This document shows, piece by piece, positions 27,436 through 35,678 of a stretch of 64,000 bases of DNA. Position 1 is the first letter of the stretch; each line of letters starts with the position of its first letter. The position numbers and the translations under genes were made by a program. Source of the DNA: Shewanella waksmanii ATCC BAA-643 (lineage in GTDB: Bacteria > Pseudomonadota > Gammaproteobacteria > Enterobacterales > Shewanellaceae); NCBI RefSeq assembly GCF_000518805.1, contig NZ_JAEH01000014.1, positions 1 through 64,000 of the forward strand, in the 5' to 3' direction. The notes beneath the pieces were generated by a model. The model was not told the DNA's origin. It saw only the letters and a list, made by a program, of their open reading frames with translations, and made no database searches.

Positions 27436-28422
27436 ATGAACAGATGGTTTAAACAGTTAGGCTTGGTTTTGATTGTGGCATTAACGACTGCATTTAGTGC
27501 AGTGAGTTTTGCTCAATCAGCACCAGCAGCTGAAACTGAAGGTCAGATCTGGTCACAGCTTAAAGCCGGTGCAACGGGTGAGACTACCTCTCACGGTCAG
27601 TTCCATAATCAACCGATCAACACTTATGACTTGCGTCTGCTAGATGTACGTAGTGATTGGTTGGCTCCAGGCCTGATGTTAGCGCTATTTGGGATGATCA
27701 TCATCTTCGTGGTATTCATTAAGATTAATGGTATTTCGAAGTTACATGGTGGCTTCTCTGGCAAGATGGTGTATCGCTGGTCGAAGTTTGATGTGTCAAT
27801 TCACTGGTTGGGTGCGATTCCTTGTTTGCTGCTGATTCTAACCGGATTGGTGTTGCTATCAGGACGCTACTTCTTCCAGCCATACATTGGTGAAGGCATG
27901 TGGGCGTCGATGGTTTATGGTGCGAAACAAGTGCACGATGTCATGGCGATTCCGTTCATGATTGGTTGGGCACTGATGACCGTACTGTGGGCGAAAAACC
28001 AGTTACCTAAACTGTACGATTTAAAGTGGATGATGGTAGTCGGTGGTTACATCAACTTCGGTCCATTTAAAGGTAAGCACCCTGATGCTGGCTTTGCCAA
28101 TGCGGGTGAGAAATTGTGGTTCTGGGCGTTTGCGGCATTTGGTCTAGTGATTTCAGCTTCGGGTATGCTGTTACTTTTCCCGAACTTGTTCGAACCTAGC
28201 CGTACCTTAAGCCTGATTGCACTGATACTTCACTCTGTGAGTGCAATCATCATTACCGCATTCTCTATCGTACATATCTTTATGGCGACGGTAATGTCTG
28301 AAGGTGGCATGGAGTGTATGGTTTCTGGCTACTGTGATGAAACCTGGGCGACTCAGCACCATAACCTTTGGTTTGATGAAATTAAAGAAAACGGTACCTT
28401 GAAATATAAAGACCAAGCGTAG
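27436..28422 (+). CDS. fdhC: Formate dehydrogenase cytochrome b subunit FdhC2
   Basis: 328 residues. A signal-like N-terminus (ending AVSFAQSA) precedes the conserved EGQIW-QLKAGATGETTSHGQFHNQP periplasmic segment and the membrane core. Haem-ligand candidates are IHWLGAIPCLLLILTG, VHDVMAIPFMIGW and LHSVSAIIITAFSIVHIFMA. It ends HHNLWFDEIKENGTLKYKD-type, as the others do. It is almost the same as FdhC3 from about residue 30 on, including long identical DNA tracts. GAGGATGTAAC before the ATG supplies the ribosome-binding site just downstream of the hairpin. Confidence 0.93.
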   Translation: MNRWFKQLGLVLIVALTTAFSAVSFAQSAPAAETEGQIWSQLKAGATGETTSHGQFHNQPINTYDLRLLDVRSDWLAPGLMLALFGMIIIFVVFIKINGISKLHGGFSGKMVYRWSKFDVSIHWLGAIPCLLLILTGLVLLSGRYFFQPYIGEGMWASMVYGAKQVHDVMAIPFMIGWALMTVLWAKNQLPKLYDLKWMMVVGGYINFGPFKGKHPDAGFANAGEKLWFWAFAAFGLVISASGMLLLFPNLFEPSRTLSLIALILHSVSAIIITAFSIVHIFMATVMSEGGMECMVSGYCDETWATQHHNLWFDEIKENGTLKYKDQA

Positions 28423-28452
28423 TCGCTACGGCTTTATTTTACCGAAAATGAA

Positions 28453-28486
28453 AACACCCTAATGCGCTGCGTTAGGGTGTTTTTTT
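28453..28486 (+). terminator. Intrinsic terminator after fdhC2
   Basis: AACACCCTAA and TTAGGGTGTT form a 10-bp stem around TGCGCTGCG and are followed by a T-run, closing cassette 2. Confidence 0.88.
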
Positions 28487-28714
28487 ATAGGCTGCAATCA
28501 CCTTTTTGCGCTCTCAGCGCACTCCCCTCTAGATATTACGAATAATTATCAACTGCATTAAGTCACTTAATTCAACGATTTAGGCAACACAAAACTGTTA
28601 CAACTTTTCTCTGAAATGAAAATTAAACCAAGGTGAAGTTTTTGACCTTTTACTTTAAGAAACATGACTTGGTTAACAATTTCATGATCCATCGCACGCT
28701 CGCGCCCACCTAAA
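28487..28714 (+). other. Intergenic region upstream of cassette 3 with shared 19-mer
   Basis: No gene is seen here. The sequence AACATGACTTGGTTAACAA (28661-28679) recurs with one mismatch at 36762-36780 upstream of the HemN-like gene, in the same orientation. It is a candidate binding site for a regulator common to both promoters. Confidence 0.45.
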
Positions 28715-28756
28715 TGGATTTAGATCAACTTTTGCAGGTTAAAACTTCTCTATATT
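28715..28756 (+). promoter_or_regulatory. CRP/FNR-class promoter of cassette 3
   Basis: TGGAT-TTAG-ATCAA (28715-28728, centre 28721.5) matches the FNR dyad in 9 of 10 arm bases and also resembles a CRP site on its right half. A TATATT -10 box (28751-28756) gives a start near 28763, so the dyad centre is at -41.5. The shared TTTAGATCAA and the same spacing in cassette 2 support a common anaerobic activator. Confidence 0.55.
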
Positions 28757-28898
28757 GCAACGGCATTTTATTGGATGTTTTTAATAAATAAACAAAACCA
28801 ACCAAAAGCACGCGGTTAAACAACAAATTAGTAACACGTGTGTCTGCGGTGGATTAACGTTCCGACAATTAGAGTTTTACCACTCGTCAGGAGTAATG

Positions 28899-29096
28899 AT
28901 GAAGAAGCAACAGCCAGATCTAAATCGTAGATCACTGCTGAAAGCCCTTACTGTAGGCGGCAGCGCTGGTGTAGCACTTGCTGCAACCGGTATTAGCACT
29001 GCACAGGCAACTGAGAAAAATGCAGCATCTAAGCATGCTGATGGCTACCACGAAACTGCTCATATCCGCAGTTATTACAACAGCTTGCGTAGCTAG
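28899..29096 (+). CDS. fdhX: FdhX3, small Tat-signal protein
   Basis: 65 residues from the second of two adjacent ATGs, chosen because AGGAG then stands five bases upstream, exactly as for fdhX2. The Tat motif is NRRSLLKAL, and the short mature part ends GYHETAHIRSYYNSLRS. It is very close to FdhX2 along its whole length. fdhA3 begins 18 bp later. Confidence 0.87.
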   Translation: MKKQQPDLNRRSLLKALTVGGSAGVALAATGISTAQATEKNAASKHADGYHETAHIRSYYNSLRS

Positions 29097-29114
29097 TTTA
29101 GGAGAATTTGAGCG

Positions 29115-31970
29115 ATGCAATTAACTCGCAAATCTAATCAGGCACCTAAAGTAGAAAAGAAAACTTTAGGCATTAGCCGTCGTCAATTCATGAAGCATGC
29201 TGGTATCACCTCTGGTGGTATTGCTGCTGCATCTCTTCTTGGTACTGGCATGATGCGTCGTGCAGAAGCCAAAGACATTCCACATGACGCACCAATCGAA
29301 ATCAAGCGTACTGTATGTAGTGCATGTGCGGTAGGTTGTGGTTTATACGCTGAAGTACAAAACGGTGTGTGGACAGGTCAAGAGCCTGCGTTTGATCACC
29401 CATTCAATGCTGGCGGCCACTGTGCTAAAGGTGCTGCGCTGCGTGAACATGGCCACGGTGAAAAGCGTCTTAAGTACCCAATGAAGCTGGTGGATGGCAA
29501 GTGGAAGAAACTCTCTTGGGAGCAAGCTTTTAACGAAGTTGGCGACAAGATGCTAGATATCCGCAAAGAGTCTGGTCCAGATTCAGTTTACTTTATGGGT
29601 AGTGCTAAGTTCTCAAACGAAGGTTGCTACATGTACCGTAAGTTTGCGGCTATGTGGGGCACCAACAACGTCGACCACTCAGCACGTATTTGTCACTCTA
29701 CCACGGTAGCCGGTGTTGCTAACACTTGGGGTTACGGTGCGCAAACTAACTCTTTCAACGATATTCAAAACGCGAATGCGATTTTCTTTATCGGTTCAAA
29801 CCCAGCTGAAGCTCACCCAGTAGCGATGCAGCACATCTTAATAGCGAAGGAAAAGAACAACGCCAAAATTATCGTTGTTGACCCGCGTTTCTCTCGCACT
29901 GCTGCCCATGCTGACCTGCATTGTGGTCTGCGTCCTGGTACTGATATTCCATTTATCTACGGTATGCTTTGGCACATCTTTGAAAATGGTTGGGAAGACA
30001 AGACTTTCATCGAACAGCGTGTATTCGCAATGGATGAAATCCGTAAAGAAGCCAAGAAGTTCCCACCAAAAGAAGTGGCAGATATCACTGGTTGTAGTGA
30101 AGAGGAAGTTTACCAAGCCGCTAAGCTGATGGCTGAAAACCGTCCAGGTACGGTTGTTTGGTGTATGGGTGGTACTCAGCATCACGTCGGTAACGCCAAT
30201 ACTCGTGCATACTGCTTACTGCAATTAGCACTGGGTAACATGGGTAAGCAAGGTGGTGGTACTAACATCTTCCGTGGCCACGATAACGTACAGGGCGCAA
30301 CTGACTTAGGTCTATTGTTTGACACTCTACCTGGTTACTACGGCCTAAAAACAGGCTCTTGGAAGCACTGGTCTCACGTTTGGGATCTTGATTTCGATTG
30401 GGTTAAAAATCGCTTTGACCAAAACGAATACCTAGGTCGCATTCCAATGAATACCCCTGGTATTCCTTGTTCTCGTTGGCATGATGGTGTACTTGAGACA
30501 CCTGAAAAATTGGCCCAAAAAGACCGTGTTCGTATGGGCTTCTTCTGGGGTCAATCAGTCAACACTGAGTCTCGTCAGAATGATGTGCGTGATGCTCTCG
30601 ACAAGATGGACACAGTGGTTGTTGTCGATCCATTCCCAACAATGGCGGGTGTGATGCATCGTCGCCAAAACGGTGTTTATTTGCTACCAGCTTGTACCCA
30701 GTTTGAAACTGAAGGTTCAGTCTCTAACTCAGGTCGTAGTCAGCAATGGCGTGAAAAAGTGGTTGAGCCACTATTTGAATCTAAGACTGACTTAGAGATC
30801 ATGTACCGCCTATCGCAAAAGCTTGGTTTCGACAAAGAATACACTAAGCGTATTGCTAAAGACGCGAAAGACCTATTAGTGATTGAAGACATTACTCGCG
30901 AAATTAACCGCGGTATGTGGACTATCGGTATGTCTGGCCAAAGCCCAGAGCGTTTGAAAATGCACACCCAAAACTGGGGTACATTTAGCAATAAGACACT
31001 GGAAGCACAAGGCGGTCCAGCGAAAGGTGAAACCTATGGTCTACCTTGGCCATGTTGGGGTACACCAGAGCAGAAGCACCCAGGTACCCAAATTCTGTAT
31101 AACACGCACAAACACGTGTTAGAAGGTGGTGGTAACTTCCGTGCCCGTTATGGTGTTGAGTACAACGGTAAGAACCTATTGGCTGAAGGCAGCTTCTCTA
31201 AAGGCAGCGAAATCCAAGACGGTTACCCAGAGTTCTCTGACAAACTGCTTAAGCAACTAGGCTGGTGGGATGACCTAACTGCAGAAGAAAAAGCGGAAGC
31301 AGAAGGTAAGAACTGGAAGACCGATTTGTCAGGTGGTATCCAACGTGTGGCGATGAAGCACGGTTGTATTCCATTTGGTAACGCCAAAGCGCGTTGTATT
31401 GTTTGGACTTTCCCTGACCAAGTGCCTGTTCACCGTGAGCCGTTATATACGCCTCGTCGTGACCTTGTGGCTAAGTACCCAACTTATGATGATATGCAAG
31501 TACACCGTCTACCAACGTTGTACAAGTCTATTCAGCAAAACGACAACACAGACAAGTACCCACTGGGTCTGACTTCTGGTCGTCTGGTTGAGTATGAAGG
31601 TGGTGGTGAAGAATCACGTTCTAACCCATGGCTAGCTGAGCTTCAACAAGAAATGTTTGTTGAAATTAACCCAGCCGATGCCGCTGACCGTGCGATTCGC
31701 GATGGCGATACAGTATGGCTAGAGGGTGCTGAAGGTGGACGTATCAAGATTAAGGCCATGGTAACGCCACGGGTTAAACCGGGTGTGACTTGGATGCCTT
31801 ATCACTTTGCGGGTGAAATGCATGGCGAAAGCTTAGCGGCTAACTACCCAGAAGGTACGGTTCCATACGTTATCGGTGAATCAGCTAACACTGCACTGAC
31901 TTACGGTTATGACCCAGTGACACAGATGCAAGAAACTAAAGCATCGCTATGTCAGATCACTAAAGCGTAA
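29115..31970 (+). CDS. fdhA: Formate dehydrogenase catalytic subunit FdhA3 (Cys type, mosaic)
   Basis: 951 residues, periplasmic, with Tat motif SRRQFMKHAG, cluster ligands Cys68, 71, 75 and 103, and metal ligand Cys193. Its sequence is patchwork. The first about 80 residues (leader and CSACAVGCGLYAEV) match FdhA2. From GHCAKGAALREHGHGEKRLKYP onward most blocks match FdhA1 (GLKTGSWKHW, GQSPERLKMH, EGSFSKGSEIQDGYPEF, GCIPFGNAKARCIVW, NYPEGTVPYVIGESANT). A late block, VWLEGAEGGRIKIKAMV, is FdhA2-like. It has one extra residue in AKEKNNAKIIVVD. Recombination between cassettes is the simplest explanation. fdhB3 follows after 29 bp. Confidence 0.95.
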   Translation: MQLTRKSNQAPKVEKKTLGISRRQFMKHAGITSGGIAAASLLGTGMMRRAEAKDIPHDAPIEIKRTVCSACAVGCGLYAEVQNGVWTGQEPAFDHPFNAGGHCAKGAALREHGHGEKRLKYPMKLVDGKWKKLSWEQAFNEVGDKMLDIRKESGPDSVYFMGSAKFSNEGCYMYRKFAAMWGTNNVDHSARICHSTTVAGVANTWGYGAQTNSFNDIQNANAIFFIGSNPAEAHPVAMQHILIAKEKNNAKIIVVDPRFSRTAAHADLHCGLRPGTDIPFIYGMLWHIFENGWEDKTFIEQRVFAMDEIRKEAKKFPPKEVADITGCSEEEVYQAAKLMAENRPGTVVWCMGGTQHHVGNANTRAYCLLQLALGNMGKQGGGTNIFRGHDNVQGATDLGLLFDTLPGYYGLKTGSWKHWSHVWDLDFDWVKNRFDQNEYLGRIPMNTPGIPCSRWHDGVLETPEKLAQKDRVRMGFFWGQSVNTESRQNDVRDALDKMDTVVVVDPFPTMAGVMHRRQNGVYLLPACTQFETEGSVSNSGRSQQWREKVVEPLFESKTDLEIMYRLSQKLGFDKEYTKRIAKDAKDLLVIEDITREINRGMWTIGMSGQSPERLKMHTQNWGTFSNKTLEAQGGPAKGETYGLPWPCWGTPEQKHPGTQILYNTHKHVLEGGGNFRARYGVEYNGKNLLAEGSFSKGSEIQDGYPEFSDKLLKQLGWWDDLTAEEKAEAEGKNWKTDLSGGIQRVAMKHGCIPFGNAKARCIVWTFPDQVPVHREPLYTPRRDLVAKYPTYDDMQVHRLPTLYKSIQQNDNTDKYPLGLTSGRLVEYEGGGEESRSNPWLAELQQEMFVEINPADAADRAIRDGDTVWLEGAEGGRIKIKAMVTPRVKPGVTWMPYHFAGEMHGESLAANYPEGTVPYVIGESANTALTYGYDPVTQMQETKASLCQITKA

Positions 31971-31999
31971 GCGCAGAATTAGCTAGGAGAATTGCCATT

Positions 32000-32569
32000 A
32001 TGGCTACAATGAAATTTTTATGTGATACCAAGCGCTGCATCGAATGTAATGGTTGTGTCACTGCCTGTAAAAACGAAAATGACTCTGCGTTAGAGTGGGG
32101 TATTCAACGTCGTCGCGTTGTGACGATTAACGATGGTCAACCAGGTGAAGCGTCTATCTCAGTGGCATGTATGCACTGTACTGACGCACCTTGTGAAGCG
32201 GTTTGTCCAGCAAACTGTTTCTACAAAACCGAAGACGGCCTAACGCTGCACAACAAAGATACTTGTATCGGTTGTGGTTACTGCCTCTATGCTTGCCCAT
32301 TTGGCGCACCTCAGTTCCCTAAACAGGGCGCATTTGGTAGCCGCGGCAAGATGGATAAGTGTACTTTCTGTGCCGGTGGCCCAGAAGAAAACCACTCTGA
32401 CGCGGAGCGTCAAAAGTACGGTGCTAACCGTCTGGCGGAAGGTAAGTTGCCAATGTGTGCTGAGTTGTGTGCGACTAAGGCACTGCTAGCGGGTGATGCT
32501 GAAGTTGTTTCTTCAATCTTCCGTGAGCGTGTTGCATACCGTGGTTCAAAAAATGCTATCTGGGGCTAA
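32000..32569 (+). CDS. fdhB: Formate dehydrogenase iron-sulfur subunit FdhB3
   Basis: 189 residues with four [4Fe-4S] motifs, differing from FdhB2 at only a few positions (for example INDGQPGEAS against INDGVKGEAS, and FPKQGAF against FPKRGAF). The shared 101-bp identical DNA tract argues for recent exchange with fdhB2. AGGAG precedes the ATG. It is the electron relay between FdhA3 and FdhC3. Confidence 0.95.
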   Translation: MATMKFLCDTKRCIECNGCVTACKNENDSALEWGIQRRRVVTINDGQPGEASISVACMHCTDAPCEAVCPANCFYKTEDGLTLHNKDTCIGCGYCLYACPFGAPQFPKQGAFGSRGKMDKCTFCAGGPEENHSDAERQKYGANRLAEGKLPMCAELCATKALLAGDAEVVSSIFRERVAYRGSKNAIWG

Positions 32570-32592
32570 GCCCAATTTAGTATGACACCAAA

Positions 32593-32620
32593 GCCACAAC
32601 ATACTGATGTATGTTGTGGC
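32593..32620 (+). promoter_or_regulatory. fdhB3-fdhC3 intercistronic hairpin
   Basis: GCCACAACATAC pairs perfectly over 12 bp with GTATGTTGTGGC around a TGAT loop. It ends 15 bases before the fdhC3 ATG, the same distance as in cassette 2 but with unrelated sequence. No T-run follows. Confidence 0.7.
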
Positions 32621-32635
32621 CTAAGAGGATGTGAC

Positions 32636-33628
32636 ATGAACAATTTGTTCAAACGTTTTAGCGTGATTCTCGCGTTAGTCGTGGCAACGGTATTTGCACC
32701 GGTTTCAATGGCCCATGACGACGCCACTGATCACACTCATGCTGCGACTGAAGGCCAAATTTGGGCACAGTTAAAAGCAGGAGCGACGGGAGAAACGACC
32801 TCTCACGGTCAGTTCCATAATCAACCCATCAATACCTACGATCTACGCGTGCTTGAGTTGCGCAGTGATTTATTGGCACCGGCTTTGATGGCGGCGCTGT
32901 TTGGTATGATCATCATCTTCGTGGTATTCATTAAGATTAATGGTATTTCGAAGTTACATGGCGGCTTCTCTGGCAAGATGGTGTATCGCTGGTCTAAGTT
33001 TGACGTGTCGATTCACTGGCTGGGCGCGATTCCGTGCCTACTATTGATATTGACAGGTCTGACGCTATTAGCCGGTCGCTTTTTCTTCCAGCCATACATT
33101 GGCGAAGGGTTTTGGGCAGCGCTAGTCTACGGTGCTAAACAAGTGCATGACATCATGGCGATCCCGTTCATGATTGGTTGGGCATTGATGACACTGCTTT
33201 GGGCTAAAAACCAGCTACCTAAAATGTATGACCTTAAATGGATGATGGTCGTTGGTGGTTACATCAACTTTGGTCCATTTAAAGGTAAGCACCCTGATGC
33301 AGGTTTTGCCAACGCCGGTGAGAAACTGTGGTTCTGGGCATTTGCGGTATTTGGTCTAGTGATTTCAGCGTCTGGTATGTTGCTGTTATTCCCTAACTTG
33401 TTTGAACCAAGCCGTACCTTAAGCCTAATTGCACTGATACTTCACTCTGTGAGTGCCATCATTATTACGGCTTTCTCAATCGTACATATCTTCATGGCAA
33501 CGGTTATGTCTGAAGGTGGTATGGAATGTATGGTTTCAGGGTACTGTGATGAGAACTGGGCGAGCCAGCATCACAACCTATGGTTCGATGAAATCAAAGA
33601 AAACGGTACATTAAAGTACAAAGACTAA
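32636..33628 (+). CDS. fdhC: Formate dehydrogenase cytochrome b subunit FdhC3
   Basis: 330 residues from the ATG at 32636. A longer frame from 32582 would translate the hairpin and is rejected, because this start gives a signal peptide (MNNLFKRFSVILALVV) and the same GAGGATGTGAC context as fdhC2. The mature N-terminus has an extra His/Asp stretch (AHDDATDHTHAATEG) not found in FdhC2, a possible metal-binding patch. The core and haem-ligand helices match FdhC2 closely. It anchors the third enzyme and feeds the quinone pool. Confidence 0.93.
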   Translation: MNNLFKRFSVILALVVATVFAPVSMAHDDATDHTHAATEGQIWAQLKAGATGETTSHGQFHNQPINTYDLRVLELRSDLLAPALMAALFGMIIIFVVFIKINGISKLHGGFSGKMVYRWSKFDVSIHWLGAIPCLLLILTGLTLLAGRFFFQPYIGEGFWAALVYGAKQVHDIMAIPFMIGWALMTLLWAKNQLPKMYDLKWMMVVGGYINFGPFKGKHPDAGFANAGEKLWFWAFAVFGLVISASGMLLLFPNLFEPSRTLSLIALILHSVSAIIITAFSIVHIFMATVMSEGGMECMVSGYCDENWASQHHNLWFDEIKENGTLKYKD

Positions 33629-33655
33629 ACTCGGCTAGATTTGAGTTGTAACACC

Positions 33656-33689
33656 ATACCCTGTTAGGTTACTGACAGGGTATTTTTTT
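33656..33689 (+). terminator. Intrinsic terminator after fdhC3
   Basis: ATACCCTGT pairs with ACAGGGTAT and is followed by seven or more T. It closes cassette 3. Confidence 0.88.
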
Positions 33690-33731
33690 GGCTGTAATCG
33701 CTAAAGTGAGTGTTCTAGCATTGAGGTGGCA

Positions 33732-34166
33732 ATGATATTTTCTGTTAGTTATGAGACTCGCGATGGCGTAAAGCGTAAAAAATATAAAACGGAGCAGGGC
33801 GCGCTTCGGGCGATTTATAAATGGTTTCAAACCATACAGTCAGACCAAGTTGCCTCTGTGGTGCTCATTGGTCCTGGTCACGATCCGAGTACATTTGAAT
33901 GTGTTGAGCAGGTACCATTCACGCCACCTAAAACCACTAGTTTTTATAATACCCAAGCTTGGCGACACCTTCGGCGGCAGGCGTTGATACGGTACGATAA
34001 GAAGTGTCGCGACTGTGGTGCAACGGCCAATGATGGCGTGCGCTTGGAAGTGGATCATATTAAACCGCGCTCGAAGTATCCTTTGCTAGAATTAGATATC
34101 GATAATTTGCAGATACTATGTAGTGAATGCAACAAAGGCAAGTTAGATCACAATGAGACTGAGTAG
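33732..34166 (+). CDS. HNH endonuclease-type protein
   Basis: About 144 residues. The C-terminal half is a compact HNH domain: TQAWRHLRRQAL, CRDCGA, VDHIKPRSKYPLLELDIDNLQILC and CSECNKGK, with two CxxC pairs for structural zinc and His-Asn-type catalytic positions. The N-terminal about 65 residues (SYETRDGVKRKKYKTEQGALRAIYKWF) form a separate, unrecognised domain. HNH proteins of this size occur in phages, toxins and repair; no phage genes or immunity partner are adjacent. The ATG at 33732 is preferred over a GTG six bases earlier, with TTGAGG upstream. It stands alone after the fdh terminator. Confidence 0.8.
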   Translation: MIFSVSYETRDGVKRKKYKTEQGALRAIYKWFQTIQSDQVASVVLIGPGHDPSTFECVEQVPFTPPKTTSFYNTQAWRHLRRQALIRYDKKCRDCGATANDGVRLEVDHIKPRSKYPLLELDIDNLQILCSECNKGKLDHNETE

Positions 34167-34307
34167 CACGACGTGATGTAAATTGAGGCGGTCAACTCGC
34201 TAGTTTTTGCGAAAATTTTACAATTTCGTGCATCTATTTCTCCTCTGGTTCGTCATTCATTAGGTTAAGCTCATTAATGTTGAGCGATTAATTTGATGGA
34301 GAGACCC

Positions 34308-35540
34308 ATGTCTACTTTTAGCAGCAAACCTGTTACCGCAGAAAATCGTTTTATCAAACATAAGCCTGAGATGCTGCAAAGCATATATGGCAGCACCGAG
34401 GTATTTCCATACTGGGTTGCAGATATGGACTTTCAAGTTGCTGCACCAATCACCGAAACACTCAACGGCTTAACCGCGCGGGGTGTTTACGCTTATGAGT
34501 TCAATGAAAGTGGTGTGTTTACTGCGATAGCCAATTGGTATCAGCAGCGCCATCAACTTAAGCTATCGACCGATAAATTTGTACAAGCCCCAGGTGTATT
34601 GTCTGCACTGGCGATTTTATTGCGCCAGTTTACCCAAGAGGGGGATGCGGTATTGATCCACACACCGGCTTATCATCAGTTTGCCAATTTGATTACTAAG
34701 GCGCAGCGCAAGGTGGTAAAAAGTGAGCTGCACAATGACGGTGAGCAGTATTTAATTGATTTTACTGACGTTGAGCAACAAATTAAGCAACATCGCGTCA
34801 AAGCAATGATTGTGTGTAATCCTCATAACCCCACTGGGCGAGTGTGGCGCGCAGCTGAATTGACTGAATTGATTGCTATCGCTAAGCGCCACAATGTGAT
34901 GATTATTAGCGATGAAATTCATGCGGATATTATCTATTCAGGGCATAAGTTCACGAGCATGGCGAGTTTCGATTATGACAATATGATCACTTTGCTTGGC
35001 TCGCCAGCCAAAACATTTGGGATGCACAGCATTGCTAATGGCTACATTTATACTGCCAATGAAACGCTACATGCGGCGATTAAGGCCAACATTGGCGCTA
35101 TGTATTTAGACCATGGTAATGCCCTGAGTACCTTTGCCACTATCACGGCTTACGAGAAAGGTGGTGAATGGTTAGATGGGCTGTTGGACTATCTACAGCA
35201 AACGCTAGATTGGATGAGTGACTATATCCAAACACATTTGCCCCAAGTCAAAATGTTCCGCCCACAAGGCACGTATCAGGTTTGGTTTGATTTCTCGGGT
35301 CTAGGCTTAGAGGAGGCACAGTTAAACCAACTGCTATTTGAACATGCCAAAATGGGCCTCACCCCAGGTAGCTGGTTTGGTATGCAAGATTATAATTTTT
35401 TGCGGATGAATATCGCCACGTCACAAGACAATATTGGTAAATCGTTGGCGCTATTGGCGGAGGCGGTCAAGCAGCTTGCAGCGGGAACTTTGTGTTTATC
35501 TACACCATCAGCCTGTACCAATACCCATAGTTGCTGTTAG
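34308..35540 (+). CDS. PatB/MalY-type C-S lyase (PLP aminotransferase fold)
   Basis: About 410 residues. PatB/MalY enzymes cleave C-S bonds of cystathionine or cysteine conjugates with pyridoxal phosphate. Visible are YWVADMDFQVAAPI at the substrate site, CNPHNPTGRVW, DEIHADIIYSGHKF and the PLP lysine in SPAKTFGMHS (Lys235), with a C-terminal FLRMNIATSQ (carboxylate-binding Arg). The ATG at 34308 follows GGAGAG. The last about 20 residues form an unusual Ser/Thr/Cys tail (LCLSTPSACTNTHSCC) beyond the normal end of the fold. Its natural substrate is unknown, and no sulfur-metabolism gene is adjacent. Confidence 0.88.
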   Translation: MSTFSSKPVTAENRFIKHKPEMLQSIYGSTEVFPYWVADMDFQVAAPITETLNGLTARGVYAYEFNESGVFTAIANWYQQRHQLKLSTDKFVQAPGVLSALAILLRQFTQEGDAVLIHTPAYHQFANLITKAQRKVVKSELHNDGEQYLIDFTDVEQQIKQHRVKAMIVCNPHNPTGRVWRAAELTELIAIAKRHNVMIISDEIHADIIYSGHKFTSMASFDYDNMITLLGSPAKTFGMHSIANGYIYTANETLHAAIKANIGAMYLDHGNALSTFATITAYEKGGEWLDGLLDYLQQTLDWMSDYIQTHLPQVKMFRPQGTYQVWFDFSGLGLEEAQLNQLLFEHAKMGLTPGSWFGMQDYNFLRMNIATSQDNIGKSLALLAEAVKQLAAGTLCLSTPSACTNTHSCC

Positions 35541-35678
35541 TTGCAGCATTTGCTCTTTGTGCTTTGAACTGTCATGTAACCGTAACATGGCTTGTTCATA
35601 CTACGGGGTTGATATAAGCACTAACGCTTATTTTGACCACCGTAGCCAGTTGGCTAAGTATTTTATCTAAGGACTGAC

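Noticed and set aside
18368..31970. Selenocysteine (in-frame TGA) in the FdhA proteins
   Set aside because: All three have a TGT cysteine codon at residue 193; no internal TGA or SECIS-like need exists.
32582..32635. N-terminal extension of FdhC3
   Set aside because: It would translate the hairpin; the 32636 start gives a signal peptide and the same context as fdhC2.
33732..34166. HNH protein as part of a defence island
   Set aside because: No methylase, nuclease partner or immunity gene is adjacent; a lone HNH domain is not enough.
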